Notes under the pieces: generated by a model
Told to the model about the DNA's origin: nothing
Databases searched by the model: none
What the model saw: the letters and a program-made list of their open reading frames with translations, nothing else
Translations under genes and position numbers: made by a program
Assembly (NCBI RefSeq): GCF_042675645.1
Contig: NZ_JBHTJH010000017.1
Coordinates: 1,178,001 to 1,242,000, forward strand
DNA: 64,000 nt
DNA from: Sungkyunkwania multivorans
GTDB lineage: Bacteria > Bacteroidota > Bacteroidia > Flavobacteriales > Flavobacteriaceae
Direction of reading: 5' to 3'
In this document: one piece after another, positions 26,630-34,978 of the stretch
Layout of the letters: every line of letters starts with the position of its first letter
Numbering within the stretch: position 1 is the first letter of the stretch

Positions 26630-26690
26630 GGTCTATAGGTTTACCCAGTATCTTAAATTGGATTTTAAATTTAATATTAGAGTATGACTA

Positions 26691-26723
26691 CCTTAAAAAG
26701 GTTTACTTAACCTTTTTAAGGTC
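26691..26723. terminator. Bidirectional terminator
   Basis: ACCTTAAAAAGGT and ACCTTTTTAAGGT form a perfect 13-bp stem with a 7-nt loop (TTACTTA). It lies between the convergent DUF932 gene and the minus-strand dioxygenase-like gene and has A/T-rich flanks on both sides. Confidence 0.75.
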
Positions 26724-26726
26724 ACT

Positions 26727-27935
26727 CTATTTATTTGATGACTTTGGTAATTTGAAGTATTCACTTTGCTGGTTAAGTTGTGCTTTTATCATATCAAAGT
26801 TTCCTTGTGTTGGTTTTAAGTTTGTGTATTTTCCAATAATATTGCTTCTTCTATAGATTAGAAATGTGTTGGCAATATATTGATTTATCTTGTTTAAATA
26901 GATTTCAGAAGTTTTGTCGGAAAGAGAGGGTACAAAGGTCAAGGCAATATTTTTAAGTTGAAGTTCCTTGCCTAATTCTTCCAGTTTTCTCTCAATGTCT
27001 TCCTTATTGAAATTTTCATCATTGCCATATACAAAATATGATTTAAGATATTTTTCTCTTTTAATACTCTCGCTATCTAAAAACACAAGCCACTTTCTAA
27101 TTTCTATCCAATCAGGGTCATTGCCAACAAAATATAATATACCGTGGTACCATCCGTATTTACAAATAGGACAGGTTTTTGTGCCCTTATCCGGGCCAAA
27201 GGCATGAAAAGGTGTAAATGAGCTTACATCTTCCCCTATTTTTTTTCCAGACACATATTTTTTAAGAGATTTTTTTGGATAGTTAGGAACATTCAATCCT
27301 AGTATCATATTCCGCTCGCCAACTTGGATTTCATCTTTTTCAACAAAGCGAATGACACCAGAGCCACCTCTGTTTTCCATAGCGTTTCTTCTTCTTGAAG
27401 TCAACATAGGGTCGTTGTCAAATACAAAGTCATCTATATAATAGTGGTTTTCTAAGTCAGGTTCTTTAACGCTAATATGGATATGTGCGGGTTCATCCCT
27501 ACTGGGATATGTGCCAGGTTTTATTGTGTAGATGGAATACTCGCCATCAGCATTTGTTTTAACCCATCCCCTAATATGTCCATGGGTTTGACCCAATTTG
27601 TTTTTGGGCATATTACGTGGCTCTTTCGGATTAGTACTGTAGATACCATTTACATTTGTTTGATAATAATAGAGAATAACACCGGATGCTGGTGTCTTCC
27701 CGTCAAATTCGTAAACCGTTCCGGTCAGAAGTATTTTTGTGCCATTTTGTTTCCATCCTGGGCTTCTATCTTCTGAAAATAATTTTGAAGGCATCTTGAA
27801 GTAGAAGGGTAACAACTTATCAAAATCTTTACTTAGAGTCTCTCTTTGTGTAGAAATAGAATTATTTTGTCCATTACAATTCGATAAACTTAATAATAAC
27901 AGTATTAAAATTAAAGCGTTGAAAATCTTGTTCAT
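26727..27935 (-). CDS. Lipoprotein with intradiol dioxygenase-like domain
   Basis: The start at 27935 gives a signal with lipobox-like L-S-N-C. Residues about 60-200 are an intradiol (protocatechuate 3,4-dioxygenase-type) domain: V-Y-E-F-D-G-K-T-P-A-S-G, N-G-I-Y-S, R-G-W-V-K-T-N-A-D-G-E-Y, P-G-T-Y-P-S and P-A-H-I-H-I. The two Tyr and two His iron ligands are all in place. The C-terminal ~170 aa look like a separate thioredoxin-like domain (T-C-P-I-C-K-Y-G, then beta/alpha units). The substrate is unknown; extracellular aromatic attack or peptide-linked chemistry are possible. It is cargo between maintenance genes. Confidence 0.75.
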   Translation of the reverse strand: MNKIFNALILILLLLSLSNCNGQNNSISTQRETLSKDFDKLLPFYFKMPSKLFSEDRSPGWKQNGTKILLTGTVYEFDGKTPASGVILYYYQTNVNGIYSTNPKEPRNMPKNKLGQTHGHIRGWVKTNADGEYSIYTIKPGTYPSRDEPAHIHISVKEPDLENHYYIDDFVFDNDPMLTSRRRNAMENRGGSGVIRFVEKDEIQVGERNMILGLNVPNYPKKSLKKYVSGKKIGEDVSSFTPFHAFGPDKGTKTCPICKYGWYHGILYFVGNDPDWIEIRKWLVFLDSESIKREKYLKSYFVYGNDENFNKEDIERKLEELGKELQLKNIALTFVPSLSDKTSEIYLNKINQYIANTFLIYRRSNIIGKYTNLKPTQGNFDMIKAQLNQQSEYFKLPKSSNK

Positions 27936-27950
27936 TATTATTGTTTTTAA

Positions 27951-27983
27951 CAAAAATATAGGATAAAGGGAGATTGAATGCAA
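27951..27983 (-). promoter_or_regulatory. Promoter of the dioxygenase-like lipoprotein gene
   Basis: Read on the minus strand, TTG (27983-27981) and TATTTTTG (27958-27951) are separated by 22 bp, slightly longer than ideal. The -7 element lies 16 nt upstream of the ATG. Confidence 0.45.
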
Positions 27984-28025
27984 CCAATGATAGAATAAAA
28001 ACTCTATGTGGAGTAGAAACTTGTC

Positions 28026-28967
28026 TTACTGGAGTAGCGCATTCCAGTTTTTTCTATAATGTCTACTCATTCTAATTTTTCCCCCATTTACAAGCACCGC
28101 ATCATAATCACCATTTTTACGAGAACTAAGTTGTTTGATGTGATTTAAATTGATTATTGTAGACCTATGTACACGAATAAAATCTTTAGGGTTCAGCAAT
28201 GCTTCAAATGCTCTTAGACTACGGTCGTCTATGTAGGTTCTATTATCGGTAAGAATTGTAGAATATGGTTTGTCGGTGGAAATACTGTAGATACTATCTG
28301 TTTTTATCATAACCATTTTTGTCCCTATTTTAACTTTAATTTTGTTTGAGTATTTAATGGTTAAAGATGTTGTTTTATTTTGGAAAGTCTTTATGGCGCT
28401 TTCTACAAATGGAGCTATTAAATAAATTAAAAAAAGAATGAAGAATTGATTAGATAGATAGGCATTAAAAATATTGTCAAATCGGTGTGTTGGAGAAAAT
28501 ACAAAGTAACTGATTGTTACGAAAAAGAGTGCCGAAAGCAATATTTGTGTAAGGCTTAAAATCGTACTGATTGCAATAGTTGAAATGATTTGTGGCGTTT
28601 TACGTGTGAAGGATAATTTTCTTAAAAGGATAAATTCAAAAAAAATAAAAGGAATGGTTAAAATCCAAAGCACATTATAAAGCAGGGATTCAGAAATATA
28701 GAACCCTGTATGTTGTAATCTACTGAATAGATAATCTTGGAAAACAGCAACACTAATTAGTAGTAAAAATAATACTATCCAAATTTTATTTGATTTGAAA
28801 AACTTAAATAAATAATATGTGTTGATTAGTTGTCCCAATTTCGATAGCTCGCAAAGCAATTTTAGATATACAATATACTTAAATATTGGGAGTAATAAAT
28901 TTAAATGGAATAGAGAGGAATTTTTTCGCTTATATAGAAAATCTGATTTTCTGAACCCACTCAGCAC
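28026..28967 (-). CDS. LytTR-family regulator with membrane domain
   Basis: A 313-aa protein. Residues about 60-200 contain four hydrophobic helices; the C-terminal ~100 aa are a LytTR DNA-binding domain: I-Y-S-I-S-T-D-K-P-Y-S, R-S-L-R-A-F-E-A-L-L, F-I-R-V-H-R-S-T-I-I-N-L-N-H-I and M-S-R-H-Y-R-K-N-W. No receiver domain is present, so it is a membrane-bound one-component regulator. The first ~50 residues are poor in hydrophobicity and the start is uncertain. It lies upstream of, and parallel to, the dioxygenase-like gene, which it may control. Confidence 0.8.
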   Translation of the reverse strand: MLSGFRKSDFLYKRKNSSLFHLNLLLPIFKYIVYLKLLCELSKLGQLINTYYLFKFFKSNKIWIVLFLLLISVAVFQDYLFSRLQHTGFYISESLLYNVLWILTIPFIFFEFILLRKLSFTRKTPQIISTIAISTILSLTQILLSALFFVTISYFVFSPTHRFDNIFNAYLSNQFFILFLIYLIAPFVESAIKTFQNKTTSLTIKYSNKIKVKIGTKMVMIKTDSIYSISTDKPYSTILTDNRTYIDDRSLRAFEALLNPKDFIRVHRSTIINLNHIKQLSSRKNGDYDAVLVNGGKIRMSRHYRKNWNALLQ

Positions 28968-29392
28968 ATTCCTCTACATTTCGCGGAAAGCTACATTTTG
29001 GGAAAAGAGCTTCACTACAAATATCTTGGACACAATCCCCAATTTTAGCTTTCTATTCCGTTAACCCTTCCCGATGCTCTGGGAAGGAACACTACATTCC
29101 CGAGCCAAAATTGTGAATTAAGTCCGCTTTTTCATCGGAAAGCCATCACTTCGGTTTTCTTAACAGGATTTTCGGCGCGGTCTTCTTGAGCCCTCACTCG
29201 AAAATCCTTAAAAACCGAACCGCTGTCTTGCAGATTTTAAGGGGTTTATAATGGATAAAGCCTTTATTGTTTTTCGGGGCGTCGAAAAACAGGCACGACA
29301 TAACCAATTCTAATTTAACCACAGCTGCTTATTTCGCTTAACTGTCGGTACGCTCAAACGCAACTGCGTTTAAAAGAATTGCTAATGCCCTT
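28968..29392. other. Non-coding, hairpin-rich region upstream of ssb
   Basis: No convincing gene. Inverted repeats seen: TCGGTTTT/AAAACCGA enclosing AGGATTTTCG/CGAAAATCCT (29151-29218, about 18 paired bases with an internal loop and a 24-nt terminal loop); AAACGC-AACT-GCGTTT (29356-29371); and ATTTTAAGGGG (29234-29244), whose complement CCCCTTAAAAT is at 29557-29567. Such folding suits regulation or a single-strand function. Confidence 0.6.
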
Positions 29393-29581
29393 ATGGAACT
29401 TGTCAAGACTATACGAGTTTTAGTGAAAAATAAGGCTTCTACTTCCTTGAAATTCCAAGGAATTTACTACGTCGCAAACACACCTGATTTTACCCTAAAA
29501 GTCTTGACAAAACCCACTCTATCCATTGTGCGATGCACGAAAGAAAAGAACAAACACCCCTTAAAATTTAATCTGTTTTAA
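29393..29581 (+). CDS. Possible small ICE protein, 62 aa
   Basis: The only open frame in the ssb upstream region: M-E-L-V-K-T-I-R-V-L-V-K-N-K to H-P-L-K-F-N-L-F, TAA. It is basic and ends 38 nt before ssb in the same direction. Against it: the DNA also holds long inverted repeats (TTGTCAAGACT at 29400 and AGTCTTGACAA at 29500; TTCCTTG/CAAGGAA at 29443-29462), so the frame may be incidental. No family is recognised. Confidence 0.3.
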   Translation: MELVKTIRVLVKNKASTSLKFQGIYYVANTPDFTLKVLTKPTLSIVRCTKEKNKHPLKFNLF

Positions 29582-29619
29582 ATCAATAGGGGAAATATAA
29601 ATCACTTAAATATTTTATT

Positions 29620-29964
29620 ATGAGTACTATTAAAAATCACGTACAGTTAATTGGAAACGTTGGACAAGAGCCAACCATTACGAACCTTGAAAGCGGAAAG
29701 AAAGTAGCCCGTTTTTCATTAGCCACAAATGAGTATTACAAAGACAGCAAAGGCGAAAAGCAAACAGATACGAATTGGCATACAATTGTAGCCTGGGGCA
29801 AGACTGCCGAAATAGTAGAGAAGTATGTTGCTAAGGGAAAAGAAGTTGGAATATCGGGTAAACTAAAAACCCGAAGCTACACAACCGATGATAATGAGCA
29901 ACGCTATGTTACGGAAGTAGTAGCCGATGAAATCCTTTTACTTGGAAGTAAAGGCGATAAGTAA
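29620..29964 (+). CDS. ssb: Single-stranded DNA-binding protein
   Basis: A 114-aa OB-fold SSB: V-Q-L-I-G-N-V-G-Q-E-P, V-A-R-F-S-L-A-T-N-E, D-T-N-W-H-T-I-V-A-W-G-K-T-A-E and K-G-K-E-V-G-I-S-G-K-L. The acidic C-terminal tail of host SSBs is missing and the protein ends L-L-G-S-K-G-D-K, typical of short element-borne copies. It would coat the transferred strand during conjugation. It is followed at once by a strong terminator. Confidence 0.95.
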   Translation: MSTIKNHVQLIGNVGQEPTITNLESGKKVARFSLATNEYYKDSKGEKQTDTNWHTIVAWGKTAEIVEKYVAKGKEVGISGKLKTRSYTTDDNEQRYVTEVVADEILLLGSKGDK

Positions 29965-29974
29965 ACCTAAAATT

Positions 29975-30014
29975 AAAGAGGGCGTAACCGTCGAAAGATG
30001 CGCCCTCTTTTCAT
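29975..30014 (+). terminator. Terminator after ssb
   Basis: AAAGAGGGCG (29975-29984) pairs perfectly with CGCCCTCTTT (30001-30010); the 16-nt loop is GTAACC...-like and a T-rich tract follows. Confidence 0.8.
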
Positions 30015-30037
30015 TATCCTTATTAATAATAGAAACA

Positions 30038-30487
30038 ATGAAACACAAAGTTAATGAAATAAAGATTAGTTATAAGGGGGAATTGAAATCCTCAATGTGG
30101 CATAAAATAGGAAATTCGCAAGATGCAGCAGAATTGCTTTTTGAAGACTGGGATAAAGATACTATTGGTATTCAAGAAACTTTTAAAGTCGTCTTATTGA
30201 ATAACAGCAATAAGGTAAAAGGTGTGTATCAACTTTCGCAGGGCGGAATAACAAGCACATTAATAGACCTACGAATATTGTTTGCAGTAATTTTAAAATC
30301 CTTGTCCGTAGCCATCATTTTGGTGCACAATCATCCAAGTGGAAAATTACAACCAAGTGATGCGGATAAACAACTCACAAACAAGATTAAAAAAGCATCC
30401 AAACTTTTTGATATCACCATTCTTGACCATTTGATATTTGCGCCCGATGGCGATTACTATAGCTTTTCTGACAATGGAATTCTGTAA
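30038..30487 (+). CDS. RadC/JAB-domain protein (UPF0758-type)
   Basis: The ATG at 30038 is used: a longer frame from 29927 would run through the ssb terminator. The 149-aa protein is the JAB-like metalloprotease domain of the RadC family with V-H-N-H-P-S-G and, eight residues on, S-D-A-D, giving the HxH...S...D zinc set. The N-terminal HhH part of chromosomal RadC is absent, as usual for mobile-element copies next to ssb. Role in the element is unknown; it may act in DNA processing or anti-defence. Confidence 0.88.
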   Translation: MKHKVNEIKISYKGELKSSMWHKIGNSQDAAELLFEDWDKDTIGIQETFKVVLLNNSNKVKGVYQLSQGGITSTLIDLRILFAVILKSLSVAIILVHNHPSGKLQPSDADKQLTNKIKKASKLFDITILDHLIFAPDGDYYSFSDNGIL

Positions 30488-30498
30488 AATTTACAGCT

Positions 30499-30696
30499 AT
30501 GATATATCTCAATTTTACAGACTTGAGCGAAGAGGCTCAAAACCGACTTTTAGAAAATTCTAAAAAGGATGTAAAACGAAAATTTGACGATAGCATTCGC
30601 AAATACGTAAATAAAAACCATACTAGTTTTGAAACGATGATTGAAGAAGAAGCGATGCGAAATTTGTATTCGTACACCTATGTTTTCAATCCTTGA
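30499..30696 (+). CDS. Small ICE protein, 65 aa, unknown
   Basis: Starts 11 nt after the RadC-like stop, in the same direction. It is a charged, mostly helical 65-residue protein (L-S-E-E-A-Q-N-R-L-L-E-N-S-K-K-D-V). A rho-independent terminator follows after 20 nt, consistent with a real gene ending a short operon. No domain is recognised. Confidence 0.6.
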   Translation: MIYLNFTDLSEEAQNRLLENSKKDVKRKFDDSIRKYVNKNHTSFETMIEEEAMRNLYSYTYVFNP

Positions 30697-30716
30697 AATT
30701 TGAAAAGCTAATTGAT

Positions 30717-30744
30717 ACACCTCTATATTTTTAGAGGTGTTTTT
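30717..30744 (+). terminator. Terminator closing the radC-like operon
   Basis: ACACCTCTA (30717-30725) pairs with TAGAGGTGT (30732-30740), loop TATTTT, followed by TTTT. Confidence 0.8.
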
Positions 30745-30899
30745 GTATTCAATCAATTTCAAGTCAATAAAAAACCGTATCTTTATTTCGCTGAAATTCA
30801 GCACACAAATTACAGTAAGGTTATCCACTTTTTGACTTTCGCCGGTACCCTTGCACATCGAAAAATAACATATCGGAAAATCATTTTCCTTGAAAATGG

Positions 30900-31033
30900 C
30901 AATCGGCTTTTTAGCCGGATTGTATGGATTTTTGTCCCGCTCGCGGGACGAAAAGGAATAGCAAGAGGGTAACACGCTGCGCGATGTTTCGGATTCCTTT
31001 TAGTTTTTAATTAACTGATTATCAGTTAATTAA
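30900..31033. other. Candidate origin of transfer (oriT) region
   Basis: The 430-bp gene-free stretch before the mobilization genes has three structures: AATC-GGCT-TTTT-AGCC-GGATT (about 30,900-30,921), the GC-rich hairpin GTCCCGC-TC-GCGGGAC (30,934-30,949) and a perfect 13-bp-arm palindrome TTAATTAACTGAT-T-ATCAGTTAATTAA (31,007-31,033). GTAACACGCTGCGCGATG (about 30,969-30,986) lies between. Relaxase genes begin 93 bp later. oriT in such elements normally lies just upstream of the mob genes; the nick site is not identified. Confidence 0.55.
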
Positions 31034-31125
31034 TTATATTCTAATTTCTTGACAATCAACAATTTGCGACAAACGGGCTGTGAACGCCCATTTTTAGGGA
31101 AGATTTTGCGACAAATCGGCGAAAT

Positions 31126-31506
31126 ATGGGCTCATTTACTGGAATTAGATTTAAAAAAGAAACTGCAAAGCGTTTCCAAACATTCTCACGCACATACTTC
31201 AAATCGCACACCGAGGCAATGTCCACGATGCTCGATTTTTTCTTCTACAACGAGATTTCCCCAAAAGAAAAATTAGGTCCAACAGGACGCACCATCGAAG
31301 CCAAACTCTTAAAAAGAATTAATGCGGTTATCGCCATAATGCGAGATGTAGAAAAGACACAAACCAAACCTACGGTGGCAATGATTCAATCGCTGTTTGA
31401 AACAGAAGAACCAATCAAAAAGCCGCTAATCGTAGAAAAGAAATATGCCGAAGAAAAGAAAGAAGTGCGCTTTCGCGAAAAGCAAAATACAAGTAATCAA
31501 ATCTAA
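31126..31506 (+). CDS. BfmA/BtgA-family mobilization accessory protein
   Basis: A 126-aa basic protein with the family start F-T-G-I-R-F-K-K-E-T-A-K-R-F-Q-T-F-S-R and H-T-E-A-M-S-T-M-L-D-F-F. This ribbon-helix-helix-like N-terminus binds oriT DNA and helps the relaxase nick. The C-terminus is charged and probably flexible. It is the first gene of the mob operon, 11 nt before the relaxase. Confidence 0.88.
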   Translation: MGSFTGIRFKKETAKRFQTFSRTYFKSHTEAMSTMLDFFFYNEISPKEKLGPTGRTIEAKLLKRINAVIAIMRDVEKTQTKPTVAMIQSLFETEEPIKKPLIVEKKYAEEKKEVRFREKQNTSNQI

Positions 31507-31517
31507 TTTTTTAAGCT

Positions 31518-32549
31518 ATGTACATTACAATCACAGCTCAAAAATTGGGTAATAATTATTCACAAAGTTCAGCAGATTTTGTGGGGTATTTAGAGAAAGA
31601 AAATGAAGGTTTGGAACAGCAGGATTTGGAACATTTTTTTAATCAATACGGCGATGAGATTTCAGCGGAAGAAGTGGTCAAGGAAATTGATGGAAACACA
31701 TCTAAACTGAAAAAGAAAGAACCGAAGTTTTATTCCATCACGGTCAGTCCTTCAAAATATGAATTGCGTAATCTTCAGAACAATAGTCAAAACTTAAAAA
31801 CCTACACTCGTGAGCTGATGAAGGATTATGTTGCCAGCTTCAATCGGGAAATCAATGGAAGACCAATTTCAATAAACGATATAAAATATTACGCCAAAAT
31901 TGAACATCAACGAACCTTTAAAGGAACGGATTTTCAGATAAAAGAAAACCAACCTTTTGCCACAAAAATATTGCAGCTGAAAACGGAAATCAGAAATGTT
32001 CAAGAAGGAAGAGCTGAAGGGAACATTAAAAAGATGAGAAAAGAAATTGCCAAACTGGAACGCCAAGCACCACATCAACAAAATGGAAAACGGATTGTCC
32101 AGGGAATGAAAAAAGATGGCAACCAAAGCCACATTCATATCATCGTGAGCAGAAAGGATGCTTCCAATTCAGTCAGCCTTTCCCCAGGAAGCAAACACAA
32201 AGCCTCAGAAGTTGAAATGCACGGCAAAAATATAAAACGAGGTTTTGACAGAGATAAATTTTTTGAGAATGCGGAAAAGACGTTCGACAAGACTTTTGGT
32301 TATAAACGCAACTTTGCCGAGACCTATAAGGCACGAAAAGATTTTGTTAAAAACCCCAAGCTCTACTTTGCTGCCTTGATGAAATTACCAGCAAATGAAA
32401 GAGCATTGGCTTTCAAAATGATGGAGAAAACGGGATTACCAATCGTTCCAAGTATTCCCGTTACTCAGGCGCAAATTGCACTTCGTGTTTTCAAACGATT
32501 AAGACGTGGTGCAGAAGTGGCTATAAAATCAAGTTCTATAGGCATATAA
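31518..32549 (+). CDS. Relaxase (MobB/BfmB-like, DUF5712)
   Basis: A 343-aa conjugative relaxase of the type found in Bacteroidota mobilizable and integrative elements. The metal-binding HxH motif is H205-I-H207 in S-H-I-H-I-I-V-S-R-K-D; a third His candidate is H130 in K-I-E-H, and the N-terminal F-V-G-Y-L-E-K-E-N (Y24) is a plausible nicking tyrosine. It nicks oriT and pilots the strand to the coupling protein encoded two genes downstream. Confidence 0.85.
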   Translation: MYITITAQKLGNNYSQSSADFVGYLEKENEGLEQQDLEHFFNQYGDEISAEEVVKEIDGNTSKLKKKEPKFYSITVSPSKYELRNLQNNSQNLKTYTRELMKDYVASFNREINGRPISINDIKYYAKIEHQRTFKGTDFQIKENQPFATKILQLKTEIRNVQEGRAEGNIKKMRKEIAKLERQAPHQQNGKRIVQGMKKDGNQSHIHIIVSRKDASNSVSLSPGSKHKASEVEMHGKNIKRGFDRDKFFENAEKTFDKTFGYKRNFAETYKARKDFVKNPKLYFAALMKLPANERALAFKMMEKTGLPIVPSIPVTQAQIALRVFKRLRRGAEVAIKSSSIGI

Positions 32550-32561
32550 AAACAAATAGTT

Positions 32562-33275
32562 ATGAAAGTCAAAAATCCATTAACAATATCGAAGAAAACT
32601 ATAAACATCTATGAACCCAAAATAGAATTGCTAGTAATGGATTGTATGGTTTATATGAAAGATTGCAGAGATAAGCAATTTGATTTGGCAATAGTTGACC
32701 CACCATACGGAATAGGGATTCATAAAATGAATTTCACCCAAAATCGGAAAGGTGGTCTAGCTAAACGGGGTGATTACAGCTCTATAAGTGACTGGGATAA
32801 AGAAATACCAAAGCAAGCTTACTGGGATGAGTTATTTCGCATTTCGAAAAATCAAATCATCTGGGGTGGAAATTATTTTTCATTACCACCAATGAAAGGT
32901 TGGGTTTTTTGGGATAAGAGAACGGATGCAAAATACAATACGGATTATGCCGATGGGGAATTGGCTTGGACTTCATTTAATAAACCTTTACGTTGTTTTC
33001 GTTGGTTGTGGAATGGTATGCTTCAACAAAATATGAAAAACAAGCAGATAAGAATTCACCCTACCGAAAAACCCAAAGCCTTGTACGAATGGTTACTTAT
33101 GAATTATGCTAAAAAAGGTGACAAGATTATCGATACACATATAGGTAGCGGTAGTATTGCTATGGCATGCTGGAATATGAAATACGATTTAGTGGGTATG
33201 GACATCAATCCTGTTTATGTTAAAGCTGCTCAAAAGCGTTTAGACGATTACAGGAAGCAATTAAAATTATTCTAA
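32562..33275 (+). CDS. Orphan DNA methyltransferase (N6-adenine/N4-cytosine, beta class)
   Basis: A 237-aa methyltransferase. The catalytic D-P-P-Y (46-49) precedes the SAM-binding region D-T-H-I-G-S-G-S near residue 190, an order typical of the beta class. No restriction partner adjoins, so it is an orphan. It sits inside the mob operon, 12 nt after the relaxase and overlapping the coupling-protein start by one base. It could protect the element from host restriction after transfer or mark oriT; both are inference. Confidence 0.87.
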   Translation: MKVKNPLTISKKTINIYEPKIELLVMDCMVYMKDCRDKQFDLAIVDPPYGIGIHKMNFTQNRKGGLAKRGDYSSISDWDKEIPKQAYWDELFRISKNQIIWGGNYFSLPPMKGWVFWDKRTDAKYNTDYADGELAWTSFNKPLRCFRWLWNGMLQQNMKNKQIRIHPTEKPKALYEWLLMNYAKKGDKIIDTHIGSGSIAMACWNMKYDLVGMDINPVYVKAAQKRLDDYRKQLKLF

Positions 33276-34855
33276 TGCTAACTACAAAACCTGAAATAGT
33301 ACTTTTAATTATTGGTTTAGCCAGTATCGTTTTCTATGTGATGTTTCGAGTAAGTAAGTATGCTTTCTTATTAAATATCACTATGCTTTCGTTTCTCGTA
33401 TCGTATATTTCTGAAGGAAATGAATTAGTATCAATATTATTGTACTTGGTTTGTCCTCTTATGCTAATTAATACAGGACTGTATGTTTTTCTGCATAAAA
33501 CTGAAAACGCACAAAATGGAAATACTAAATATCGGGTCAGTTTTTCTACGAATAAAGGAAACTTCAAACTAGATAATATTAAACGTGGCGCATCCGTCAT
33601 CGGATCCGCTGGAAGCGGAAAAACCGAAAGCGTAGTTTATGGTTTCTTAAACCATTTCCGGAAAGAGGATTTTTGCGGAATCATTCACGACTACAAGGAT
33701 TTTGAACTGACCGAAATGGCATATCCCTTGTTTAAGGATGGTAATATTCCGTTTAAGGTCGTTTCCTTCGATAAAATCATTCATAGGGTAAATCCTATTG
33801 CGCCACGCTACTTAGAGAACGAGGAAAGTGTAAACGAAGTGTCGAGGGTACTAATTGAAAACCTTTTGGAACAACGTGAATCAGGAACTACAGGCACAAC
33901 CAAATTCTTTAACGATGCTGCTGAAGGTTTGATTGGTGCTTTGATTTGGAAACTGAAGACGGATTACCCTAAATACTGTACACTGCCTCATTTAATAGCC
34001 ATTTATCAATTATTGGACACTGATAGCCTTATCCAATTTTTGGAAACCAATACCACATCCAGAGCAATGGCAGATGCTTTTATTAGTGGTAAAGATTCAG
34101 ATAGGCAGACAGCTGGTGTTAAAAGCACCTTGTCCAATGCCCTAAAACGCATTAGTACACAGCGAATTTTTATGGCATTATCCGCAGACGAAGTGCCATT
34201 GAATATTAATAGTGAAGAAAATCCTGCCATCATTTCCGTAGTAAACAATCCAAAATATGAAACATCGTATTCGCCTGTGATCGCCACCATTATTCACACC
34301 ATCACCAAACAAATGAGCGTGCGAAATTCTAAGCCTTCATTTTTATTGATGGAAGAAGCACCAACAATTCGTTTGTTGAATATGCATCGAATTCCTGCAA
34401 CTTTGAGAAGCTATGATATAGCTACTATTTATGTGATGCAGGATAAAATACAGAATGATATGATGTATGGTGATAAGGCGAGTAAAGCAATATTGAGTAA
34501 TCTTTCTTACCAATTTTTCGGAAAGGTAAACGACCCAGATACCGCTAAATATTACGAACGTTTTTTTGAAATCATCAAAGACCCAACGAAAAGTATTAGC
34601 CGTGGGCATAACCTTGATTTTGATACCCGAATCACGACTGGAGAAAAAGAAATACCGAAAATAAGAGCTGATGTCTTTTTTAGGTTGAAGCAAGGAGAGT
34701 TTATTACTTATGCTGATGGAAAGGATAAAAAGGTACAGTTTAAATTGGCAAATATTCAAAGAGAGTTGCTCAAGGAATCTAAGCAGTTTTCCCAGTCTGA
34801 TTTAGAGGAGAATTTTGAAAGGGTTTATGAAGAAGCCAAATCTATTTTTGAATAA
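33275..34855 (+). CDS. Type IV coupling protein (TraG/TraD-type, MobC/BfmC-like)
   Basis: A 526-aa T4CP. Two N-terminal membrane segments (about 8-25 and 50-75), then a RecA-like ATPase with Walker A G-S-A-G-S-G-K-T-E-S (110-119), Walker B around F-L-L-M-E-E-A-P-T and the L-P-A-T-L-R-S-Y / V-M-Q-D-K motor motifs. It delivers the relaxase-DNA complex to the mating pore. The ATG overlaps the methyltransferase stop. Its last ~30 codons have a degenerate second copy near 37,400-37,511. Confidence 0.93.
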   Translation: MLTTKPEIVLLIIGLASIVFYVMFRVSKYAFLLNITMLSFLVSYISEGNELVSILLYLVCPLMLINTGLYVFLHKTENAQNGNTKYRVSFSTNKGNFKLDNIKRGASVIGSAGSGKTESVVYGFLNHFRKEDFCGIIHDYKDFELTEMAYPLFKDGNIPFKVVSFDKIIHRVNPIAPRYLENEESVNEVSRVLIENLLEQRESGTTGTTKFFNDAAEGLIGALIWKLKTDYPKYCTLPHLIAIYQLLDTDSLIQFLETNTTSRAMADAFISGKDSDRQTAGVKSTLSNALKRISTQRIFMALSADEVPLNINSEENPAIISVVNNPKYETSYSPVIATIIHTITKQMSVRNSKPSFLLMEEAPTIRLLNMHRIPATLRSYDIATIYVMQDKIQNDMMYGDKASKAILSNLSYQFFGKVNDPDTAKYYERFFEIIKDPTKSISRGHNLDFDTRITTGEKEIPKIRADVFFRLKQGEFITYADGKDKKVQFKLANIQRELLKESKQFSQSDLEENFERVYEEAKSIFE

Positions 34856-34978
34856 GTAAATAACTAGTTTTTAAAAAAATCTGTTATATCCTGAAAAATA
34901 GATTTTTTATCTTTATTGCTATAAGTGGTGTATAGATAGTAACTATGCCTAATTGTTCCGCCTAATTTGAAAAAACCA

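Noticed and set aside
29927..30037. Extended N-terminus of the RadC-like protein
   Set aside because: The extra 37 codons overlap the ssb end and its terminator; the ATG at 30038 gives the standard start.
30712..30975. Plus-strand (86 aa) and minus-strand (141 aa) frames in the candidate oriT region
   Set aside because: They run through a terminator and hairpins or cover the small gene at 30499-30696 in reverse; composition is not protein-like.
31049..31276. 75-aa plus-strand frame
   Set aside because: It overlaps the BfmA gene in another frame and has no family pattern.
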